From Mesostigma viride (lineage: Eukaryota; Streptophyta; Mesostigmatophyceae; Mesostigmatales; Mesostigmataceae), in NCBI GenBank assembly GCA_009746045.1, contig RPFO01000366.1, positions 248,001 through 312,000 of the forward strand: DNA of 64,000 bases, written 5' to 3'. Below, piece by piece: positions 48,051 to 59,944 of this stretch. Each line of letters starts with the position of its first letter. Positions within the stretch are counted from its first letter, which is position 1. The notes under the pieces were generated by a model that did not search any database, was not told the DNA's origin, and worked only from the letters and a program-made list of their open reading frames with translations. The translations under genes were made by a program, and so were the position numbers.

Positions 48051-48479
48051 GGCTCACCAGCTGATGACTGCGGCTGACCATGCAAGCACCGTATCGCCGG
48101 AATGCCTTGGTGTAATCCACCACAAAGATCAATATAGCAAGGGTAAGAGGCCGGGGGCCAGGCGGCCCGCACTTCCTCGATCAGACGGCGCGCAGTCATG
48201 GTGACCATAATAACACAATTGCGACCAACACGGAAGCCCATCTGGGACTCATGCACCTTACTAAGTGGGAATCGAGGCTGGCATGCATGCGGTTCAGCAG
48301 GAGACGCCTGAAGACTTTCAGCACGCAGCTTTGGAGGCATACGCCGCGGTAGTTGCCTTGTCGACCGGACCCCTTGCCGTTGTACGTAGAGCATGATCGG
48401 TCGACCCGCGGATGGGCTTGATGGATGGCGGAACCTAACTAAGCTATCTCGATCTTAAACTAATATATAAATTAAATCC

Positions 48480-49311
48480 TAGCTACGCTACTCAGCAAGG
48501 CGCCCCTTCATCCTGGGGGGGAGGGACTTGCCCACAGGGGCTGCCGGGCCGGGTGGGCCTGGCTGGACAATGGTCTGCCACCTCTTCTTGTTCTGCATAG
48601 CAGTCCAAGCAACAGAGAGGGAGGAAATGCGGTCTTCAAACTGGGCCGGCTGGGACCACTAGGTCGGCCAGCAACTGATCTGAATGGTTCATGGCAGTTC
48701 TACCAACCCGTCGGGGTATGTCCTTGGGGCCAGGCCAGGTCAGTAAGGATATGCCGCCCCGGCCGACATCCCATGTGGGTGCGCAATTAATATGACCTGT
48801 GTGAACATTGCATTACTATTATTGACGTGAACAAACAGGCGGTGCTAGGCGAGGCACATGCATAGCTAGGCTGGCGGATATCATTGGCTACTGGTTAGGC
48901 TATGGGCGTGCACGCATGACCCTGCATAATTTGACATGGCACAATGGCTAGGACTGCGCCCAGGTTGCATCACCCAGGCATGGGTGTGACTATCATATTA
49001 ATTAGCGTAGGTAAAATTTTAAGGGTTTCGGGGTGCCACCTCCCCTGAAGTGAGACAACTATATGGGTGGTCCCACGCGGAATGGGGTCATTTTTGGCGC
49101 ATTTTGCAAGAAAAAAACGCTAGTTTCAATCGTCCGATCGCGTATTTTCGCGCGAATTTGGCGTCCGATCGCGTATTTTCGAGCTAATTTGGTGTCATAA
49201 TGCTTAATTCATGTCAATTTGAGCGTACATTCCACATCGAGAGGCTTGAAAGTTAGTAATTCATGTCAATTTTATGTGGAGAGGCTCGACATCATCCTAG
49301 TTACCTTTGTA
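48480..49311. other. Noncoding region without recognised genes
   Basis: It contains a short direct repeat (CGTCCGATCGCGTATTTTCG near 49,130 and 49,163) and a duplicated AATTCATGTCAATTT near 49,205 and 49,258. I see no gene. Confidence 0.6.
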
Positions 49312-49315
49312 TTAA

Positions 49316-50657
49316 CCCATGGTCCGCCGATGCGGTCCATTTGGACCACAACTCACGTAACGTAAATGTAACGCGTAATTCCGTGACCTCCGACGTAAGT
49401 GAGGTAACGTAAATATGTCCGGCCGGTCGGGGCAGACCCAACGTGAATGAAAATGCTTAGGTTGGGTAGGTAATTGCTCCATAGCCCAGTAAATACCACC
49501 ACTTTCTTGCAGGCAGTCACGTGACTTTTGCTAACATTTTTTACCGTTGCGCGCGCGCATAGCGAGATATGGCTGTCAGTGTGCCATTTTGTGGCAATTT
49601 AGGGTTCCGCGGCGTGAAATTGGTCAGATGATGACCCCTGAACGATGATGCATTATTTTGGTACGTCAAGAATGATCAGATGTATGCTGTTGAGGAAACA
49701 CGCAGTGGCTATTACCTCTGTCTTGGTAGTCACTGTCAGACGAGACTTCCCGTTTGGTATCGCCGGTTTCCTTTGGTTCTTGGGAGTCTCCGTCTGCCTG
49801 GGCCTCCCGCGTCTTTACGAAAGTCCGCTGCGCCATTTGCTGGGAACGTGGAAGCGTTAGACGTCATCTTTGCACATATCTTCAACATGGTAATGATGAC
49901 GGATGCATGGATAGAGCGGCTATGGCCGCCTCTCCCACTAGTAGCTGCATACGTGACGTATGAGCATGCCGGCCAGCGGAACCCGGCCAGGTCATGATCG
50001 AGGCAGGTACGGCAGTGCGTTTGCACGTTGTTTGCAGGGAAACTCGTACGTTCTTACATGTCTTTTGATGAGTAGGATAGTGGTTATTGCAACAGCTTTC
50101 CATGCCTGCTCTAGGAGGGGTATTAGCCATTATGGTGCACAATTTGTGGCACCTCTTTGGGGGATATCGTTCAGTGATGGCAAGTTGGCGTCATGTTTGG
50201 ATTCCAGCAGGTTTGGCACTCTATTGTGGTCATTTATATTGCATAATTGTATAGCATGGCATAGTTGGCTGTTTGCGCGCGCGTAAGCCACACATGTACA
50301 CGCGAGCATTATACATGTCAATTGGGGTGTCCGGGTGGTTTGACCAAAGGAAAGCACCCTTGGACTATCCAACTAAATTGTCCAATGTTGGTATTGAGGT
50401 TTCTGACCCCCCCCTGAGAAAAATGGGGGGGTGTACTTTTTCTTGCACGGAAACGATCGTCTTTTGGCCAACTTTGGTTGGAGCTATTATCCAAATGCCT
50501 TGATATACCAATGGTATTATTGCATATTCTGAAAGCCCTTGAAGTGTAGATATTCCTAGTACCGGGGTTGAGGGTATTTGGAGTTGTGGTCTAGGAGTTA
50601 TGATTTTTTTCATTTTCAGGGGTCAAAAAAACAAAAAAAGTGGTGGCGGACCATGGG
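49316..50657. mobile_element. TTAA-flanked piggyBac-like element, nonautonomous
   Basis: TTAA then CCCATGGTCCGCC at the left (TTAA 49,312-49,315) is the exact inverse of GGCGGACCATGGG then TTAA at the right (TTAA 50,658-50,661). A TTAA target duplication with short TIRs beginning CCC is the piggyBac signature. No transposase is recognisable in the 1.34-kb interior. It ends about 50 bp downstream of the stop codon of the interrupted gene. Confidence 0.75.
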
Positions 50658-50707
50658 TTAACCATAGGACGAGCATTGCTAGCGCATGTCCAAGTGCTAA
50701 CTTCCCC

Positions 50708-50993
50708 TCAAGCTTTCGAAGGCCTCTTCCGTAATTTCGCTTCCGCGATCTGCTGTTCCGTTTTCGAGTTCCTCCTCTTCTTATCGATCTCCTTTGCAGG
50801 CGCCCAGACTTCCACATCCTTCCAGCTCTTGCCATCCGTCAGCTTTACCACCTTCATCGCGTAGTCCAGCGGCATCCACCACAACTTGTTCTTCAACTTC
50901 CCTCCCTTCTCCCCCTCAGCGAAAAACTTAAATGCGACGTCCCTCCACTTGGTGTCGTATCCAGACACCTGCCCATAAAGCATGACGTCTTCT
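50708..50993 (-). pseudogene. Decaying gene, exon 9, part after the LINE
   Basis: The frame resumes with EDVMLYGQVSGYDTKWRDVA and FKFFAEGEKGGKLKNKLWW, ends with Lys/Arg-rich sequence and stops at 50,708. Its first bases overlap the second copy of AGCTTGGCAT (50,994-51,003, plus), so the two parts read as one continuous exon around the LINE. Confidence 0.7.
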
Positions 50994-51003
50994 AGCTTGG
51001 CAT

Positions 51004-54000
51004 TAATTAATTAATTAATTAGACTCGTGCTCCCGTTGGGGAGTCACGGAGCATTAACCCCGATGGATGGATGGATGGATGGGTGCAACATTCCTACCGG
51101 TCTAATCTATCTATATTGGCTACCTACTACATCTACCTAACAGCATTCTAACTACAACATCTATCTAGGCAGCCGCACGCTGCCCGAGGGGGAGCTATCT
51201 GGCGTGCCTCCCGCGGGACTGCACACGCGGGCGCTTCCCCACTGGGGGGGGCTCATTGTCCTCTATGACCTGGGCCCACTTGCCCTTGTCCATCATCTTC
51301 TTCCAAATCACGGAGAGGCCGAGGCCCCCCATATCCTCTGCTAGCTGTTCCTTGAAGGTGCGGGCCTTGCGGCGTCTAACATCACTAGGCCCAGCCCACG
51401 TCAGGAGGTGCCGGCCAGGCTGGGCTGGTCGCAGTCCTGCGGGGGGGCCACGTGAGGTGTCTACCTGGTTGGTGCGAGCTAGGTGCCCTACAAGCTGCAG
51501 GCGGCGTTGCTTAACCCCTAAATGGTCTTGCTGCCGATTTTCCGCCAAAAATCGAGTTCCAGCCGATGCATCGGCCCCTTCTCGGGGGACCAGATGCCGC
51601 GAAATCTATTGAGAATTAGGAAAAGTTTAGCTGAGAAGATCGAAAGTTTATAAAATTCTTCACAGCATGGTACTAGGGTTTGCTATATTTTGACCAAGTT
51701 TAACAGGTGTTCCAGACCGTCAAAGTACAAGGGGTCAGGGTACTTTTTCACGTACAACGTGCATTCCGGAAAACGACGACCTGGCCATGGCGGCTTGCGC
51801 CCACGCATGGCATTTACGTTTGCGTTCGAATTTTCTGGCCAAACTTAGGATATTGATTTTAAACGTCCTAAAGATGATACAGGCCAATTTTTGGTTCGCG
51901 GGAATGCCATTTGATAGGTGTCGGCAGCGTTCTTGCTGGAAATAACTGCGATCAGGCCGGACGATAGAAACGTTGACAGCAATACCTTTCCGGCGTAATT
52001 CAAAGGATATATTGGTTTCTTTGTACTTTTTATGATACATAGTAGTCGTAAACGTGCAAGGGTGGCCAGAAATCGCCGAATCCAGCGACCATGCTGCACA
52101 ACTTTGGTGTGCCGAAATGCGCCATTTTGCGGCCACCGCCTGGGCCAAGTTAACGCCATCCATGCCTGGTAAAGCTTAAGCATCGTTTTCCTATCGATGT
52201 TTGACGTTTATATATACGTTCTAGCTTGTGTAGCACATTCTTTTTGCACTATTCATGCTCTTTCTTGACCCTGGCCTGGCCCCTTTCTAAAACACCCTTC
52301 TTAGATGCTTCCCTCAGTCAGTTGACCTGCCACAGCGTGATGGTGATAAGTTTTAGAGGCTGTATGGGTTTGAATACCTCCATATATGTTTGTTATACAT
52401 TTCCCATACACATATTGCATGAGTGTGAGGCAGTTGGCTGGTCTCTGTGGCATCATCAAGCACGTAACTGGTGAGTACAAGCTTCCCATTGACAGCATGT
52501 GCCACCAGGTGTGCTGGCCATCACCTGGCAAGCTATAGCAGCTTAGGCCTAGTTTATCCTTGCTAGGGCAGGCTGAAATAGGCTCAACACCACTAGTTTG
52601 CTGGTGGCTGCCTCCTAGAATGCATGCCTTGCGTAGGGTGTCCGTACCACGTTACCTACGTGCATGGACAAGGTGGCACCCGCACATAGGTGCCATGTAA
52701 GGGCAGTGTGATGATGCAGTTATGTTTCCCCATCATTGTGGAAGGGAAATGTATTGTTTGGCATGGTTGGTGGCCATATTAGGAGGTAGTATGCCCACCC
52801 CTACTCCCTTGGTTGCTTTTTACCAACGGTACCCCTATGGGCTGTACTGGGTGTAACTGCTGGTATAACCACCCAAATTATGACCCCAATGGCTCAAACT
52901 GTTCAGCAACTAATTGTTTATCATCCCTGAAGTGGTAGGTGCCTAGGTCTTATAACATAATTCAAAATGCACATTCTACCAAAAATGAAAACGCGCGTCT
53001 TGACCCCCCTGACTTTGACGGCAGTTAAACATGGCCTACCCTGCATATATGTGAGGTTGTGATATACCAACCCGAAGGGCAACTCATGGACATGCTTGGC
53101 CCCCAAGGACAGCCATTGGATATGGGTAGGTTGGATGGCATCTGGTTTGCAAAATTGTGAAGATCCAGCCGATTTATCGGCAGGATCTCAGACCATTTAG
53201 GGGTTAATTAATGGTGCTGGTGATATAGGGCATGCCCTGGTACAGGTCCTCATTGCGGACATGAGCAGCATATCCTACTCTGAAAATGGAACGCAGCATG
53301 CTAGTGACCGCGCCGTCCAGCTTGCGGGCCAGGTCGGCGGTGAGGGTCCACGTCTCGGCGCCATACGTGAGAACAGGAAGGACAAGGACCTTGAACAGGT
53401 CCTGTTTCTCGATCTTGCCCAGGGGCTTGCGCCACAGGGCCCGGTACTGACGTAAAGCGTGCCAGGCGAGGGAGATGCGATGGTCCACATCAACCTCGCA
53501 GCTGGGGAGCAGGCTGCCCAGCAGCTTAACGCGGTCCCGATACGGGACTTGAGAGCCGTCTAGGAGATAGAGGGGCGGCGGAGAGTTGGTGAGCCCCACC
53601 GCCAGGGCCTCTGTCTTCTTGCTGACCTCAAGCCCCACTGCACGGGCCTCGAGAGCCATGCAGGCAGTCAAGCCATGTCTGCACGTGCTCAGTGTCCTCG
53701 AAGAGGGTGGTGTCGTCTGCGTAAATGATGTCTGCTAGCCGAATCTCCGTGTCCGCACCGCCATGCCAGAATTTGTTAGCAACCTGCACTCCTGGTTCCC
53801 TGCCCATGATGCGGGCAAATCGCTTGCGCGCCTGAATCATTACATATTCGACAACAATAATGAACAGGTAGGGCGACAGCACGCAGCCCTGCCACACACC
53901 CTTCTGTAAAGGGCATGGGGGCGTGGTCCCGTAAGAAGTGCGCACCGAAGTGGTGGACCCTTCATACAGGTTGCGGATGACAGCAATCAGGGGGCGGGGA

Positions 54001-54463
54001 ATCCGGAACAACTCGAGGATGTCCCAAAGCGCAGGCCAGAAAACCGAATCGAAGGCTTTGATGAAGTCCACCAGCACAAGGTGCAAAGGGGACTCACCAG
54101 GCTGAAGGCGTTGCAGTTCCTCCACCAGTCGGCGAGTAGCGAAGAGCGCCTGTACTGTGTTGCGACCTGAGCGAAAGCCGTGCTGAGTCTCGCTGAGGTG
54201 ACCGTCCAGGGCCGTGCGCAGGCGGTTCAGGATGAGCCGCATAAGAAGCTTGAGGGGGGCACTTTGAATGCACACCCCTCTGTAGTTGCCGGGGTCGGCA
54301 GGCGACCCCTTGTTCTTGTACAGCATCGTGCGAAAACTGTGTTGCCAGGCCGCTGGAGGTGGTTGCGACGACAGCAGAAGGCGGTTGCAGATGTCCCGGA
54401 AGAGCAGCATAACACCAGTGTCCTCGAATTCGGCTGCTAGTTTTACAGCTATCCTAGTTTCAC
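51004..54463 (-). mobile_element. LINE with RT, inserted in the decaying gene
   Basis: The 5'-truncated LINE is flanked by the 10-bp duplication AGCTTGGCAT. RT reads TMLYKNKGSPADPGNYRGVC, GFRSGRNTVQALFATRRLVE, LVDFIKAFDSVFW, GVWQGCVLSPYLFIIVVEYV and LADIIYADDTTLF with an intact YADD box. One frame change near 53,650 precedes AVGLEVSKKTEALAVGL and PVLTYGAETWTLTADLARKL. The C terminus GHLARTNQVDTSRG to LSVIWKKMMDKGKW lies beyond the TTAA element. The 3' end is a run of TTAA/ATTA units, not poly-A. Confidence 0.9.
51515..53203. mobile_element. TTAA-flanked piggyBac-like element inside the LINE
   Basis: 14-bp TIRs CCCCTAAATGGTCT bound a 1,689-bp insert. TTAA lies at 51,511-51,514 on the left and TTAATTAA at 53,204-53,211 on the right. 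Removing it with one TTAA rejoins the LINE frame (YITST then IKQRRLQLVGHL). Subterminal hairpins GCCGATGCATCGGC (left) and GCCGATTTATCGGC (right) are present. No transposase is seen inside; the interior looks like unique noncoding DNA. The extra TTAA on the right is unexplained. Confidence 0.85.
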
Positions 54464-54740
54464 AGCTTGGCATACATTGGCGTAGCCGTATCCTTGTTCC
54501 CTGCTTGCATAATGGCTGAAGTCCACCCATCACACCAAAAGGCCTCTGGTGCTCCGAACCCCATTTCCCCGTCCATAAGTCTCATTTCCAACGTGGGCTT
54601 CTCATCATCCTCATCGCCCGCCTGATTGTCTTCCGCCCCCTTAGGCTCCTCCCGTCCGGAAGTGTCAGCATGTACAGCCGCTGGTCCGAAGCCCACCGCC
54701 ACATTTGCCAAGCGAAGTAACTGCTCCACATCCTCCTTAC
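54464..54740 (-). pseudogene. Decaying gene, exon 9, part before the LINE
   Basis: After GCTCGCAG it encodes KEDVEQLLRLANVAVGFGPA, then APEAFWCDGWTSAIMQAGNK and DTATPMYAKL, where the LINE begins. AGCTTGGCAT (54,464-54,473, plus) is one copy of the target duplication. Confidence 0.65.
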
Positions 54741-54835
54741 CTGCGAGCAAACCGATCATGCCATCAACGCATGACTAAAATCGAGTTAGTAGAAATCGGA
54801 CTGCCAACCGTAAAAAATCAAAACACTCTACATAC

Positions 54836-57353
54836 CAGAATTCACTCGCAGATTTTTTCTTACCCTTTTTGGCCTTTTCCTTCGACCTCTGCTCGCAGGT
54901 AGACCCCGTCTGGGGGTGGGGGGCAGGCGCCGGGGCGGGTTTGGCGGGCTCGGCAACCTTGGCAGTCTTCGCGGTCTTGGGTAACTTCTTGGAAGCAACG
55001 CGCTCCTTTCCCCCGTCCTCCTCCTCTCCGCCGCCATCCTCCTCCTCCTTCTCCTCCTCATCGTCCGAATCTGAAAGCACAACTGCTTTTCGACGCCGTT
55101 TCTGAGGCAGGGCAGGCTTGGGAGGCTTCCCCACCTTGGCCGATTTCTTGGAAGCAACGTGCTCCGCAGCCTTCCCACCCTTGGCGGATTTCTTGGTAGC
55201 AACGTGCTGCTCCTCCTCCTCCTCCTCCTCCTCCTCCTCCTCCCCCTCCTCCTCCTCAGCATCGTCGTCCTCCTCCTCCTCCTCCTCCTCAGCATCGTCG
55301 TCCGAATCAGCCACTGCCACAACTGGCTTACGAAGCTGCTTCTTCGGTACCTGAGAAATGGCCAGAGTCGGCGGGGGAACCCGAAGCTGCTTCTTCGGTA
55401 CCTGAGAACTGGGCAGAGGCGCCGGGGTGGGCAGAGTCGGCGGGAACCCGAAGCTGCTTCTTCGGAACCTGAAAAACGGGCTGCGACGCGGCAGGCTTGG
55501 AAGGCCCACCTCCATCATCCTCAACAAGTGACACGACTGCCCGTCGAGTCACTTGAGAAGCGGGCTTCTTCGCCGCAGGCGGATCCGAATCACCTTCAGG
55601 CCCCGTCATCTGTTCGGCCTGCTGCGTTCTGACCTCGACGGGGGTCTCTCCGCGGTTAGACCCTCCTGCCGGACCTCCATCCCCTCCATCCCCTCCCTCC
55701 AACAACTGTTGGTCATCCCTCTCCACCACGGCGGACAATCCCCCAGCTTCGTGGGAAGCTTTTCGCTTCTTCGCCCTTCCGAGCCTAGGCCCCCCATCAC
55801 CTTCCCCCTGTTCAAGCCGCTCCCACAATTCACTCCCTTTCCCGATCCTTTCCACTATCTCTTGAAACCCCTTAATCTCCGTCTCGGTACCAAACACGAT
55901 CACCATCGGTTCGAACCTGGAGAAAAACTCGTGGGCGCAAGCCTTCAGCACATGATCGTACATCCCGCCCGGTTGGGGAATGTCCGATTCTGGCGGGCAA
56001 GGACCGAACGCCCACCACCTCTGAAAGTTACTCCACTTATCACCCCAAATGTTCGCCAAGTTCAGCAGGCTCAGGCACGGAAGGGACCTGCCCAAGGGAA
56101 AGGGGCGGGCTGAAGCTGAGGCAACCTCGCCTGCCACCTGCTTGACGAGCGACTTGTCATCATCATCACCGTCTAGTGACAGCAAAACCAGACCCGGCGA
56201 CGGCCCCAGTCCACACTCTGCCACTCATACTTCACGTCCCACTCCTCCTCCTCCTTCGCCTCCTCCTCCTTCTTCGCCTCCGTCTCCTTCCCCTTCCCCT
56301 TCCCCTTCTCCAGCCCCTTCACCGGCCCCTTCATCGCCGCCTCCTTCACCCCCCTTCGAGTAATCCAACTTTTGGAGCGTACTTCCTGAACGCTTCCGGA
56401 GCCAAAAGTGCCAAACCCACCGTCTTGTCCTCGCTCTCTTTTAGCAGAATCTCCTGAAAGTCGATCTTGCCATTACTGAGATCCTTTCTCGGAATCCTCA
56501 GATGTGCGGCGTGTTTTTTGGCTTTAAGAAGGTAGGCGATGTTCCTCGTTATGATGACGGCCACATCCCAAAATTCCCGGTATCTGGCCACAATCTCCTT
56601 CCTGCCGACCGGCCGAGCGAGAGGATGGAGATTGAAGACGAGTTCGAAAATATGAGACGCCACAAACTCCTTGCCATTTGCGTCCTTGCATTGCGCTTCC
56701 AGCGTCACATCCTCCTTGAATCTGGCGCAAATGGTCAGCCGCAGGCACTCCAGCACATCCTTGGCGATCTCCACCAACTTGGTGAGCTTTTCCGGTCCAA
56801 CCTGGCAGCTCATGATGCAATCGATCACGGCGTCCATCATAGGAAGGCTGGCCAAGTTCCTGAAAGAAGTCCAAGAGACCTTCTGGCCTTTCTTCTCCCC
56901 CTCTGCATTCGCGAATTTGCACCTTTGCATCATCACCTCCTCAGGCGCGGGTTTCGTTGAGGCAGGATCATCAGTCTGCTCCTGTGTCAGACGGAGAAAC
57001 GTGTTGGCCAGCGTGCGACTGTAAGCGGAATGCACTGAAGCAATGCTGTGGGCCGGCTTTTTCTTTCCTTCTGCTTCCTCCTCGTGTACATCCACCGCTG
57101 CCGGCTCCACATTCCCTTCCCTTCCCCCCGCTTGCCGCATAGCCGGGAGGATGTACGTGAGCAGATTGGTATAGTGGCCATCCGCAATATAGTGGCCCTT
57201 CCCACGCGTGACTTTGCCGTATAGATATAGCTTGTTGTAGTTCCACACGTCAAGCAACGCCTGGCCCAGCGTACGATCCGCCACGGCTAAGTCCTCCGAA
57301 TTCGCCCCCTTGGCGATGTCGAACAGCTTCTCCAGCTTGCCGGTCAGCACCGC
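54836..57353 (-). pseudogene. Decaying gene, exon 8 (largest)
   Basis: After GATGTCGCAG it encodes AVLTGKLEKLFDIAKGANSE, MMDAVIDCIMSCQVGPEKLT, IVARYREFWDVAVIITRNIA and KESEDKTVGLALLAPEAFRK in one frame. Frame changes follow, then ANIWGDKWSNFQRWWAFGPC, FFSRFEPMVIVFGTETEIKG, QVPKKQLRVP repeats and long Glu/Asp and Lys runs. It ends SASEFW before GTATGT. Confidence 0.6.
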
Positions 57354-57608
57354 CTGCGACATCAATTAACATCGAGCGAGCAACGACAAAACTCAGTCAT
57401 AAAAGGCGAGGGGTATAGCTGCGGATAGACCCTAACAAAATTCGAAAAAGAAACGGCCGACAATACGCAACGAAAATTCCAACAAAAAAAAGGAGAGGGT
57501 CTAGCTGCAGCGAGACCCTCGCAAAAAACTTGAAGCGCACACAAAAAACAACCACGAAAATTCCGAGGGTCTACCCGCAGCTAGACCCTGCCAAAATAGA
57601 TAGCTTAC
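57354..57608 (-). repeat. Intron with three palindrome copies
   Basis: A 24-bp palindrome family (half-site AGGGTCTCGCTG plus its complement) has copies at 57,566-57,589, 57,496-57,519 and a weak one at about 57,409-57,434. The first lies 20 nt after the 5' splice site. Confidence 0.8.
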
Positions 57609-58772
57609 ATCTTCTTTTGCCTTAGGTAGATTTCGCAGCTCACTCCACGACGGGAGCAGGTCGCCACCCTTGAGAAGAATGACGTTCGTACCCATGTAAC
57701 CACCACGGAATTTCCGCAACAGGTCCTGGAATGCGTGCTCCGCCTCCTTAGGAGTATTTGCGAAATTGGACTCCGCCCCACCCTCGCACATCATTGCCCG
57801 AACCTCTCCCCACCCGCCATCCGGCCCCCTGAGAAACGACTTTAACCCCTTAAAGTAGTGGTTCCCATCCACCACCGCGTACCGGAGAACCAGATACGGT
57901 ACCGGTACCCGTTCCTCAAAAAATTTCGGATCGTAGGACTTCATCGCAGTATTGCACAGCAGGTTGAAAACCCGACTGCCCTCGATCTCCTGAGGCAAAA
58001 CTGCTTCCACCTCGTCCACCCTGGCGTAGGTACGCCACTCAAGTCCTCTCGCGAGGAAAGAGGTGGTGGACTCCGTGTTAAGCCACACGTCGACTTCAGT
58101 ATCCGAAAGGGGCCGGAAGTACCTGGACCCCACATCCTCCGCGTCAATCTTGGCGCCGTGGTGAATGCTTCAGCCACTTGACGAAATCCGGCATGCACAA
58201 GATTTGCTTGTCGAACAGGTCAGGTTGAGATTCGGCAAGCGCCTGGAAAGGGAACTGCCAGACCGGGACAACAACCTTGAAGTGCAAGGCGTTGTCCCGC
58301 GCATTGAGGAGAATGCGGCCGTTCTCCTTAATGGTTTCAAGGTTTAAACGCCGCTGCCTCAAAGCCTCTGGCAAAATAAGCGCGTTGACCGTCTGGATCC
58401 GCATACTGAAACATCCGGTCTGCTTAAAATCGGCCGGCCGAATCCAACGCGTTTCCCTGAGAGAATTGGCCTTCCGGATGTTCTGGTCCCTGACCTCCTT
58501 GTTCGAGTCGACCTTTTTCGAAGGCTTCCAGCTTTCAATGATAGGGTCGGTGTCCGGGTTCCCACTGCTCGTGAGCACCCCCTCCTTAAAAAGCTTGTTG
58601 AGTGACCGGAGCAGCTCAAGAAAGGGGGAGAACTCGGGCCAGTTTGGCAGGTCATCGACGTCCGCCATCCGCCTACTCGAGCAGTACTTGAGCATATCCT
58701 TCACCAGCGCGAACACGGCGTCATGACCAGGTAACTTCTTCTCCACCGTGGCGTCTTCGTCCCCCCGTCATC
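57609..58772 (-). pseudogene. Decaying gene, exon 7
   Basis: It encodes VFALVKDMLKYCSSRRMADV, RIQTVNALILPEALRQRRLN and ALAESQPDLFDKQILCMPDF. After a frame change near 58,165 come DVGSRYFRPLSDTEVDVWLN and YLVLRYAVVDGNHYFKGLKS. It ends KAKED before GTAAGC. Confidence 0.6.
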
Positions 58773-58961
58773 CTGAAGTAAAAAATCGAAAAGGACCGCA
58801 GGATTTGCTCAAGTCAGTAATATTTAGGCCGACCACGACATCCTGTTCAGGGACGAACAAAGTTCTGTTGGAATAATACCTTACTGACACTAAACACCAA
58901 GTCCCGCAGCCAGTCAGCGTCTACCCGCAGCGAGAGGTCTAAATTTTCACAACAATCGTAC
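58773..58961 (-). repeat. Intron with one palindrome copy
   Basis: An imperfect copy of the 24-bp palindrome occupies 58,917-58,940, 22 nt after the donor. Confidence 0.65.
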
Positions 58962-59504
58962 CTGTCCAGTTTTCTGCTGCTTCTTGGCCTCCTTAGCCTT
59001 CTCCTTCTCCGCCTTCTTCGCCTCCTTCTCCGCCGCCTTCGCCTCCGCGTTCTTCTTACTGTTAGCCTTTGCCACCGCATTCAGCGCCCTTTTTCCCTCA
59101 GCGGCCCGACGACGAAAATCAGACTTCATGAATTTCTCGATCTTGTCAACCTTTGCCTCTGAGTACTCCTTAGGCTGCCACTTGAAATTCTTGGTGGCTT
59201 TCGACTTCACCAGATTTACAAATTCATATGCCAATTCACTCTTAAAGGTAGCGGCACCCAACACCTCCGTATCGAAATCGGCATCGACTTCCGCCTCAAG
59301 TCGTGTCAGGTACTTGCGAAACTCGGACCCCGCAGGTCCCTCCGAATCGACGCCATCGGGCGGAGACTTAAGCATGATCAGGCCAACAGCAATAATATGA
59401 TCCTTCGCAACCTTCTTGCGGGAATCCAGCTTTTCCCTTTCATGCTCAGTCAATGCGGGCTTCGCCGCCTTCCCCCCCGCAGTACCCCCAGCGACAGCCC
59501 CCGC
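58962..59504 (-). pseudogene. Decaying gene, exon 6
   Basis: After GTCATGCAG it encodes AGAVAGGTAGGKAAKPALTE, VGLIMLKSPPDGVDSEG and a Lys/Glu/Ala-rich helix (AEAKAAEKEAKKAEKEKAKE). The single frame is uninterrupted for 181 codons. Confidence 0.65.
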
Positions 59505-59629
59505 CTGCATGACAAAAAAAAACAACAAGAAGGGACTTGACCTCAGTTCGATTGTTGCACCATCGTCTCTCTGCGGAGATACCCCTCAGCACGAAAAAAA
59601 TCACACGAACTCGCGGCGGATGAACGTAC
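59505..59629 (-). repeat. Intron with one weak palindrome copy
   Basis: CGTCTCTCTGCGGAGATACC (about 59,563-59,586, plus strand) is a diverged member, 44 nt after the donor. Confidence 0.5.
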
Positions 59630-59736
59630 CTGCACAGCCACTTCTCCCTCAGCGTCTCCCCCATCCTCATCTCCTCCAGCGTTTTCATCCCCCCCATCCT
59701 CATCTCCTCCAGCGTTTTCTTCCTCTCCGGCAGCGC
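59630..59736 (-). pseudogene. Decaying gene, exon 5
   Basis: It encodes an acidic tandem motif, ENAGGDEDGGD twice, then AEGEVAVQ before GTACGT. Confidence 0.5.
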
Positions 59737-59881
59737 CTGCTGAGGCCAAACCCCCCCCTGTCAACACCGAATACGACAGCTCATTGGAAATCAAAATTAG
59801 TCGACATTTGTATATTTCGCATAATGCGCTCACTAAAACTTCAGGCGAAATGCAGACATCCGGATATCGTTTAATGCTTAC

Positions 59882-59944
59882 CATTTCCATCTCGAGTCCA
59901 GACCAAATACCAGCACTGTCAACAGCCATCGCCGCAGCCGCCCC
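59882..59944 (-). pseudogene. Decaying gene, exon 4
   Basis: The exon encodes GAAAAMAVDSAGIWSGLEME-type sequence after TTTTTCAG, ending before GTAAGC. The following 145 nt to the next acceptor stay open in the same frame, so exons 4 and 5 could also be one exon with a retained segment. Confidence 0.5.

Larger units (their letters stand above)
44429..48430 (-). mobile_element. LINE copy split by a 2.4-kb insertion
   Basis: The 3' end (44,429-44,480) has a TTAA-type tail next to CTCGTGCTCCTGTTGGGTAG, which is shared with the LINE end at 51,004. RT remnants GFRVGRNCVIMV and ARRLIEE lie near 48,230. The continuation LFRLPSYIVEIIRQ and VLSPYL lies near 45,550-45,400. The gap between them (about 45,580-48,050) is occupied by unrelated sequence. 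All frames are broken. Confidence 0.65.

Noticed and set aside
55020-55320. Separate acidic nuclear protein gene on either strand
   Set aside because: The Glu/Asp and Ser runs are low-complexity parts of the large decaying exon 54,836-57,353, read in different frames.
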